From the NCBI GenBank assembly GCA_003518105.1, contig DOZH01000002.1, positions 19,582 through 37,739 on the forward strand: a stretch of 18,158 nt of DNA. The letters are read 5' to 3'. This DNA comes from Candidatus Uhrbacteria bacterium. GTDB taxonomy: Bacteria; Patescibacteriota; Patescibacteriia; UBA9934. Every line of letters begins with the position of its first letter. The first letter of the stretch is position 1. The notes beneath the pieces are model-generated. The model saw nothing but the letters and a program-made list of their open reading frames with translations. It had not been told where the DNA came from and made no database searches. Of this stretch, positions 14,010 to 18,158 are shown piece by piece. Made by a program: the position numbers and the translations under genes.

Positions 14010-14717
14010 TTATTGCCACTGGGCAAAAATCCAGTTGATGATCATGGCTTTGATTTTCATATACTCCTCCTTTTCGTACTGAATGTTAGCGATGCAATAT
14101 TTCTTGGAACGGAGGTCAAAACAGGCGATGCATTCGTATAAATCAAGAGAGTCGTTGATGAACATGCACTTACTGACTTTGTTGGACCACCTAACTTCGT
14201 AGCTGGAGGAGCAGTAAATACTATCGAAGATGCGGATGCTAAAGTTGCAAGAACTATTACCACGACAAGCTAGAAGATAGTTAGAGAAATAGTTACCGTG
14301 AGAGAAGAGAATGTTTTTTGAGCTACTAATTAGCGTGCTCATGTAAATACCCTGAGAAGAAATTACTGAGTCTGACTTGGCGACGTCTTGCGACTCATTA
14401 GTTTTGTCGCCCTTCATGAAACTGATAGCTTGCCAGGCAGCTAGAAAGTCATCGATGTTGTTGATTTCTCGCTTGGGCATCATCCAGTCGTCTTTTTTGG
14501 CTTGCTCGATAAAAGCGGCCTCGCTGATAACTTGCTGGTTAGGCTGCGGATCATAAATGTAGACTGGAACATGGGTACGGACACATTCCATGAGAGCTGG
14601 TAAAGGTATTCCAGCCGTTAATTTTTGCTCTATAGCGGCGAGAGACAAACCTAAATCATGACCAAAAACGTCTTTGGAAATGAGGTTGCACATTTGGAGG
14701 GCTAATTCGTCGTTCAT
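14010..14717 (-). CDS. Cysteine-containing protein of a Patescibacteria-associated family
   Basis: The function is unknown. The second half of this 235-residue protein resembles, from memory, a cysteine-rich family common in Patescibacteria and often mislabelled 'caib/baif family protein'. Matching features are spaced cysteines at 151, 157, 169, 184, 196, 199 and 208, and the closing block CFDLRSKKYCIANIQYEKEE (199-218). The CxxC zinc ribbon usual at the N-terminus of that family is missing; residues 1-105 are a different, helical segment (LEVEL of similarity unknown). The gene starts three bases after the stop of the ATPase gene, so the two are translationally coupled. Codons are more A/T-ending than in the plus-strand genes next door. 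The family assignment needs a profile search. Confidence 0.65.
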   Translation of the reverse strand: MNDELALQMCNLISKDVFGHDLGLSLAAIEQKLTAGIPLPALMECVRTHVPVYIYDPQPNQQVISEAAFIEQAKKDDWMMPKREINNIDDFLAAWQAISFMKGDKTNESQDVAKSDSVISSQGIYMSTLISSSKNILFSHGNYFSNYLLACRGNSSCNFSIRIFDSIYCSSSYEVRWSNKVSKCMFINDSLDLYECIACFDLRSKKYCIANIQYEKEEYMKIKAMIINWIFAQWQ

Positions 14718-14720
14718 AAG

Positions 14721-16439
14721 CTAAGTATCAATAGTTCGTGCTTTAATCATAGGGTAAAACTTGCCATCGGCAAAGACTCGGACCAAACATTCACGCGGGT
14801 GCAACTCCGTCATCATCTTGACCTTGAGGTGCTTTTCGTAAGTTGAGCGTTCGGCGGCTTTGTCGAAGAGCTCGTCAGGGAAGCTGAATTCTAGGTTGTT
14901 GGCGAGATCAGCAGCGTCTTCTTCGGAGATTTTGAAGATGACGTAGTTGCTGACGTTCGTAATGACTGATTGGAGAATGTTCTTGTCGATTTGTTGCAAG
15001 TACTGCTGGGTTAAGGTAAGAGACAAGCCGAATTTGCGAGCTTCAGAGAGAATGGCGGCCAAGGCTTCGTTTTGGACCACGGAGACTTCGTCAATCACGA
15101 ACATGATTTTCTTTTTGAGCTTGCCGCTCTGGGCGAGGAGGAAAATTTGCTGAATGAGTAGACCGGCGATGAGTTTGGTGGCCTTTTGTCCGAGCGAGGT
15201 GCGGTCGAGGGAGAGGAAGACAAGGTTATTAGCGTCGACTAGTTCACCAAGCGAGGCGGCGGTTTCGAAGTTAGTGATAGGCAAGAAGGCGAGTTCGTCG
15301 AGCAGAGTCAAAATAGGTAAAATGCTTTCTTGATAAAATTTGGTCTGCAGTTCCGTGAATTCAGTGTCGAAAAAGATTTGGATGCCTTCCGCAACGTTGC
15401 TGCTGAGTAAAACTTCTTTACGGGTAATGACGTCAGTTAAAAACTTGCGGAGTGTTTCGAGCGACATGCGGCCGCCCGTAAAGAGAGTGAAAAGGGTGTA
15501 CTTGAGGACGCGTTCGGCTTTGGAGTTGAACTGGTCCGCCATGAGAGTTTTGAAGAGCAGAATAGTTAACTCGGAGGCTAGGGTTGGTTCGCCTAACTGG
15601 GCAAACAGCTGACAGGCCGTATGCACAAAGTCCACGTTGGCGTGCGTTGAATCATTATTAAAATCTGTGTAGAGCGCAGCGTGAGGATCCAGAATGACGA
15701 CGGTATGGGTTTTGGTAATGCCGGTGTCTTCGAGCTGCTTGATGAAATGGGTGAGATAACGTGATTTACCGGTACCAGTTTGGCCGAGCACTAAACCATG
15801 ACGAGCTACGTCATAACGGGCTGTAGGAAGATACTTTGGTTCTTGAAAATATGGGAAACCCGGGATTTGAAGTAAGGCATTAGCTGGGCTGTCGGTTAAA
15901 ATCTCGGCAGTCTTTTGGACCTGAACGTAGAGTGGGATTTCTTTAGGTTTGTACTGCACGCTGGTAGTGAGGTCGAGATCGAGGAAGGTAAAGCGAGGCT
16001 TGAGGAATCGGCGCTTGCAATGATAAGGCACGCCGCCAGCGTCGACGAAAAACATTTCGAGTGTGTTGTAAGAACCGACAGGGAGACGATAAAAAGACCA
16101 ACGAATGCCTTTGAGCGTGCGTGATTTACGGAGTTGCTCGCGCTCTTTGAGACGGATGATATTTACTTTGTCTGAGAAGTCGATGTAACAGCGTTTCATC
16201 GCTGGATACTGTTCGGTCTTATACCCCTTATCCCATTTAATAATGAAGGGTACGAGTTCATTGGCGAAACCCGAAAAGTCTTTCTTGGATTCTAAATAAA
16301 ATAAAAGCTGGTTAGGTGTAAAGGCGACTTCCAGCGTCCAGTGATCGAAGTAATCGATGCGCTGGGTGACACGATGAATGAGAGTTTGCCAAAACTCCGT
16401 GGTCAATTTTTGTTCTTTAGTTAATAATTCGAAGCGCAT
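14721..16439 (-). CDS. VirD4/TraG/HerA-like ATPase
   Basis: This 572-residue protein belongs to the FtsK/HerA branch of P-loop motors used to pump DNA or protein, as in conjugative coupling proteins. Residues 1-190 form a family-specific N-terminal region with no obvious membrane helix. The motor follows: Walker A LVLGQTGTGKSRYL (216-229), a post-Walker strand VVILDPHAALY (247-257), Walker B KIMFVIDEVSVV (444-455) and a glutamine-rich sensor segment LTLTQQYLQQI (474-484). The lack of transmembrane helices sets it apart from classical VirD4, but it matches DUF87/TraM-recognition proteins of Patescibacteria. It is first in a two-gene operon with 14010-14717. No relaxase, VirB4 or pilin gene is visible, so a conjugation role is not supported locally. 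The start at ATG 16439 has no Shine-Dalgarno. Confidence 0.85.
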   Translation of the reverse strand: MRFELLTKEQKLTTEFWQTLIHRVTQRIDYFDHWTLEVAFTPNQLLFYLESKKDFSGFANELVPFIIKWDKGYKTEQYPAMKRCYIDFSDKVNIIRLKEREQLRKSRTLKGIRWSFYRLPVGSYNTLEMFFVDAGGVPYHCKRRFLKPRFTFLDLDLTTSVQYKPKEIPLYVQVQKTAEILTDSPANALLQIPGFPYFQEPKYLPTARYDVARHGLVLGQTGTGKSRYLTHFIKQLEDTGITKTHTVVILDPHAALYTDFNNDSTHANVDFVHTACQLFAQLGEPTLASELTILLFKTLMADQFNSKAERVLKYTLFTLFTGGRMSLETLRKFLTDVITRKEVLLSSNVAEGIQIFFDTEFTELQTKFYQESILPILTLLDELAFLPITNFETAASLGELVDANNLVFLSLDRTSLGQKATKLIAGLLIQQIFLLAQSGKLKKKIMFVIDEVSVVQNEALAAILSEARKFGLSLTLTQQYLQQIDKNILQSVITNVSNYVIFKISEEDAADLANNLEFSFPDELFDKAAERSTYEKHLKVKMMTELHPRECLVRVFADGKFYPMIKARTIDT

Positions 16440-16511
16440 ACGCTAACGGCCGACTTTGACTAAACTGAGGCGATAACTTTAAAAATCTTGGTGGTCATAA
16501 ATATTATTGGC

Positions 16512-16541
16512 ATGATACCACGAGGCGGATAGTGAGACCAA
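16512..16541 (-). promoter_or_regulatory. Candidate promoter of the ATPase operon
   Basis: On the minus strand TATCAT (16512-16517) is preceded by TGG, an extended -10, with TTGGTC (16536-16541) 18 bases upstream. The leader would be about 65 bases. It is back to back with the plus-strand promoter at 16549. Confidence 0.45.
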
Positions 16542-16548
16542 AAGTTGA

Positions 16549-16577
16549 TTGACAATGGTCGCGTCAACAGCTACACT
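16549..16577 (+). promoter_or_regulatory. Promoter of the gene at 16636
   Basis: A perfect TTGACA (16549-16554), a 17-base spacer and TACACT (16572-16577) on the plus strand. Transcription would begin near 16584, about 50 bases before the start codon. Confidence 0.75.
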
Positions 16578-16635
16578 CCGCGGTCAACAATGTTCTTTCA
16601 ACGGCGGTAAGACGCCATAACCCATGGAGTGATAA

Positions 16636-17265
16636 GTGAAACGAGGACTAGTGCGAACAGGAATAATCTTTGCGTTCAGCGCTGATGGTGAAGTACTCAA
16701 TGTACGAGCTGATAGTGGTGAAGTGTTCAGTGTGAAGCGGGCAGACTATCGCCCTCGAGGATTTCACGATTTGCTTGAGGCTGCTGATCGCCCGAGCATC
16801 CACGCCGTCAGACACCATCTTGCAAAAGGAAGGCGAGTTGCTTGCCTGGTTGAAGACATCGCGCCAACTGACCGAGCCCACTATTGGACCTTCTGCCGCC
16901 CCGGAACTCTGCGGCTGCAGGTGGAGATCACACCAGAATTGGCTCGCGAGTTCTGGACCGGCAGCAATCTGGTGGGACTGCAGAAGGCTTTCCCACGACG
17001 TTTTGAGGATCGGAGTGCTGATGGGGGTTTTCGCATTCTTCTCAATCATGCCGACATCACCACTTGGCTACGGGCCAATAGTGGAACGATCTCCGACCAG
17101 GAACGTGACGTGTTGTGGCAGGAGTCCGGCAAACCGGCTTGGTTCGAGGTCTTGATCGACAAGGTGTGGTACCGTTCAAGCGACCCACGATGTCTGCCGA
17201 CCATGGCTCCTAGGCCTGAGTGCATGCCGCCTACTCGTCCTAGGCATCAAACTCCCTGGCGCTGA
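16636..17265 (+). CDS. Hypothetical protein, 209 residues
   Basis: I do not recognise this protein with confidence. Residues 7-75 (TGIIFAFSADGEVLNV, then GEVFSVKRADY, then GRRVACLVED) have the strand pattern and the G-x-I-x-x-F and V-F-x-V spacing of a divergent cold-shock/OB-type barrel, a weak resemblance only. The middle (about 98-165) looks helical, and the last 30 residues are proline-, arginine- and cysteine-rich. GTG 16636 is the start, supported by GGAG six bases upstream and a near-consensus promoter. The gene is divergent from the ATPase operon. A strong hairpin lies 7 bases after the stop and an insertion sequence begins 70 bases after it; the coding frame itself appears undamaged. 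Confidence 0.7.
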   Translation: MKRGLVRTGIIFAFSADGEVLNVRADSGEVFSVKRADYRPRGFHDLLEAADRPSIHAVRHHLAKGRRVACLVEDIAPTDRAHYWTFCRPGTLRLQVEITPELAREFWTGSNLVGLQKAFPRRFEDRSADGGFRILLNHADITTWLRANSGTISDQERDVLWQESGKPAWFEVLIDKVWYRSSDPRCLPTMAPRPECMPPTRPRHQTPWR

Positions 17266-17272
17266 TTTCTCT

Positions 17273-17305
17273 TGGCATGAGCGAGACCTAAACTCGTTCG
17301 TGCCA
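17273..17305 (+). terminator. Hairpin after the gene at 16636
   Basis: TGGCATGAGCGAG (17273-17285) pairs over 13 positions (two G-U) with CTCGTTCGTGCCA (17293-17305). The following bases are TACCAAAAA rather than a T-run, so it is an atypical terminator, possibly an mRNA-stabilising structure. Confidence 0.5.
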
Positions 17306-17334
17306 TACCAAAAACCCCGCTCGGGAAGATGATC

Positions 17335-17356
17335 TGTACCCTATAAAGTAGACACG
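17335..17356. repeat. Putative terminal inverted repeat of the insertion sequence
   Basis: TGTACCC followed by TATAAAGTAGACAC has the 5'-TG start and the A-rich plus TAGACA core typical of IS3/IS150 element tips. It is 32 bases from the transposase stop codon, a usual distance. The partner repeat is outside the window. Confidence 0.5.
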
Positions 17357-17366
17357 GTATAAAAAC

Positions 17367-18158
17367 CTACGCGCAGGCCAAGAGATGATCTCTGTAACCA
17401 ACGGGGGTCATTTTTTGTAGACCCCATTGCTGCCGTTCATGGTTATAGTATTGCACGTATTGTTTAATGACGGAATGTAACTCGTCGAAGGTCCGGCATC
17501 CCGTATAATCCACCTCATCTTTGAGATGTCCAAAGAATGATTCTATGGGCGCATTGTCGATGCAATTACCACGCCTGGACATGGACTGCACCATATTCAA
17601 CTCTTTGATCTTCTCGATGTACAGTGGATTGGTGTAATGGAAGCCTTGGTCAGAATGGATCATTGTATCTTGTAGCACGACCGATGAGAGCGCTGGATTA
17701 TTCATCATGCTCTCCACTGTATCGAGGACGATATTCATTTCTAAATGCATTGATAGATGCCAGCCTACTATCTCACCACTTGCAATGTCTTTGATAACAG
17801 AGAGATAGGCGAAACGATGATGCAACCAGAGATACGTGATGTCGGTACAAAAGACTTTGAATGGCACAGTAATATTGAACGCTCTCTTTAATTTGTTCTC
17901 AAACGTTCTGTGCTCTAATGATTGTTTCATGATTATTTTGTAGGGATTATGTCTACGAATCTTGGTGATGAGACGATATTTATTCTTGATACGAGTGATT
18001 TTTTTATGGTTCATAACGACCCCTTTTGTTAGGAGTTTCATTTGAATTGTTCTAAAGCCGTATTTTCTTTTACCACGTTCGAAGATCTCTTTAATGAGTG
18101 CATGAGCAACAACATCCTTATCTGGCTCGTCGATGTGCGCATACCATTTGTAGTATCC
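17367..18158 (-). CDS. IS3-family transposase OrfB (partial, N-terminus off the window)
   Basis: OrfB supplies the DDE integrase domain of an IS3-type transposase, normally made as an OrfAB fusion by frameshifting. The frame is open to the last base, giving 263 residues, upstream of the ATG at 18041. The visible N-terminal part (GYYKWYAHID, then ALIKEIFERG, then KYGFRTIQM) is the HTH_21/IS150-type region. The catalytic triad is D106 in FCTDITYLW, D170 in IHSDQGFHY and E206 in APIESFFGHLKDE, with 35 residues between the second D and E as in active family members. The C-terminus YYNHERQQWGLQKMTPVGYR is also typical. Only perhaps 15-25 residues are missing, and no inactivating change is seen in this part. 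Confidence 0.93.
   Translation of the reverse strand, partial: GYYKWYAHIDEPDKDVVAHALIKEIFERGKRKYGFRTIQMKLLTKGVVMNHKKITRIKNKYRLITKIRRHNPYKIIMKQSLEHRTFENKLKRAFNITVPFKVFCTDITYLWLHHRFAYLSVIKDIASGEIVGWHLSMHLEMNIVLDTVESMMNNPALSSVVLQDTMIHSDQGFHYTNPLYIEKIKELNMVQSMSRRGNCIDNAPIESFFGHLKDEVDYTGCRTFDELHSVIKQYVQYYNHERQQWGLQKMTPVGYRDHLLACA

Larger units (their letters stand above)
17335..18158 (-). mobile_element. IS3-family (IS150-like) insertion sequence, cut by the window edge
   Basis: The element contains a DDE transposase OrfB read on the minus strand, and ends to the left in a TG-starting terminal sequence at 17335. The other end, OrfA and the frameshift region lie beyond the window. Its A/T-rich codons contrast with the genes to its left, consistent with recent arrival. 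The boundary is inferred from resemblance to IS3 ends and cannot be checked by target duplication here. Confidence 0.75.

Noticed and set aside
16648..17049. 133-residue minus-strand frame opposite the gene at 16636
   Set aside because: The plus-strand frame has a near-consensus promoter and Shine-Dalgarno; the minus frame has neither.
17311..17330. CCCGAGCGGGG followed by TTTTT on the minus strand as a terminator
   Set aside because: Only a three-pair stem can form around a four-base loop, so it was not called.
1..18158. tRNA, rRNA, CRISPR arrays, riboswitches
   Set aside because: No cloverleaf, rRNA core, repeat-spacer pattern or known riboswitch motif was seen on either strand.

Overview
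The window looks like a chromosomal piece of a Patescibacteria (Candidate Phyla Radiation) bacterium, probably of the Parcubacteria side. The reasons are the short RpoB (1083 residues), the compact SpoIIIE/FtsK-RodZ-RecA block, a PemK-like protein with the WWCSLGLNIG signature common in these genomes, and a cysteine-rich family (positions 14010-14717) that I know mainly from these genomes. This placement rests on recall of protein families, not on a search. Genetic code 11 fits all genes; TGA behaves as a stop.

Layout. 1-4294 (minus): rpoB followed by the 5' third of rpoC, with rpoC running off the left edge. 4295-5016: a 722-base gap holding the rpoB promoter(s), a long leader and a large inverted repeat. 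5017-5961 (minus): a membrane-anchored putative zinc metallopeptidase with its own promoter and terminator. 6050-6375: two divergent promoters, each followed by a short, terminated, possibly non-coding transcript; the rightward one is antisense to the end of the next gene. 6297-6746 (minus): a solitary PemK/MazF-like protein. 6862-11126 (minus): ftsK, rodZ and recA, in the order ftsK-rodZ-recA as transcribed. 11225-13961 (plus): four consecutive single-gene units of unknown function, each closed by a strong intrinsic terminator, several with a good promoter immediately after the previous terminator. 14010-16439 (minus): a two-gene operon of a VirD4/HerA-like ATPase and a cysteine-rich protein. 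16549-17305 (plus): one more single-gene unit. 17335-18158: the end of an IS3-family (IS150-like) insertion sequence whose transposase runs off the right edge.

How it works together. The minus-strand core genes form the transcription (rpoBC) and chromosome segregation/recombination (FtsK, RodZ, RecA) machinery. The plus-strand genes look accessory: they are monocistronic, carry clear Shine-Dalgarno sequences, and by eye use more G/C-ending codons, whereas most minus-strand core genes have no recognisable Shine-Dalgarno. The most interesting candidate for something undescribed is at 6192-6375, where a well-formed promoter and a textbook terminator would make a roughly 95-nt RNA fully antisense to the 3' end of the PemK-like gene, next to a second candidate small RNA on the other strand. 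No tRNA, rRNA or CRISPR array was seen.
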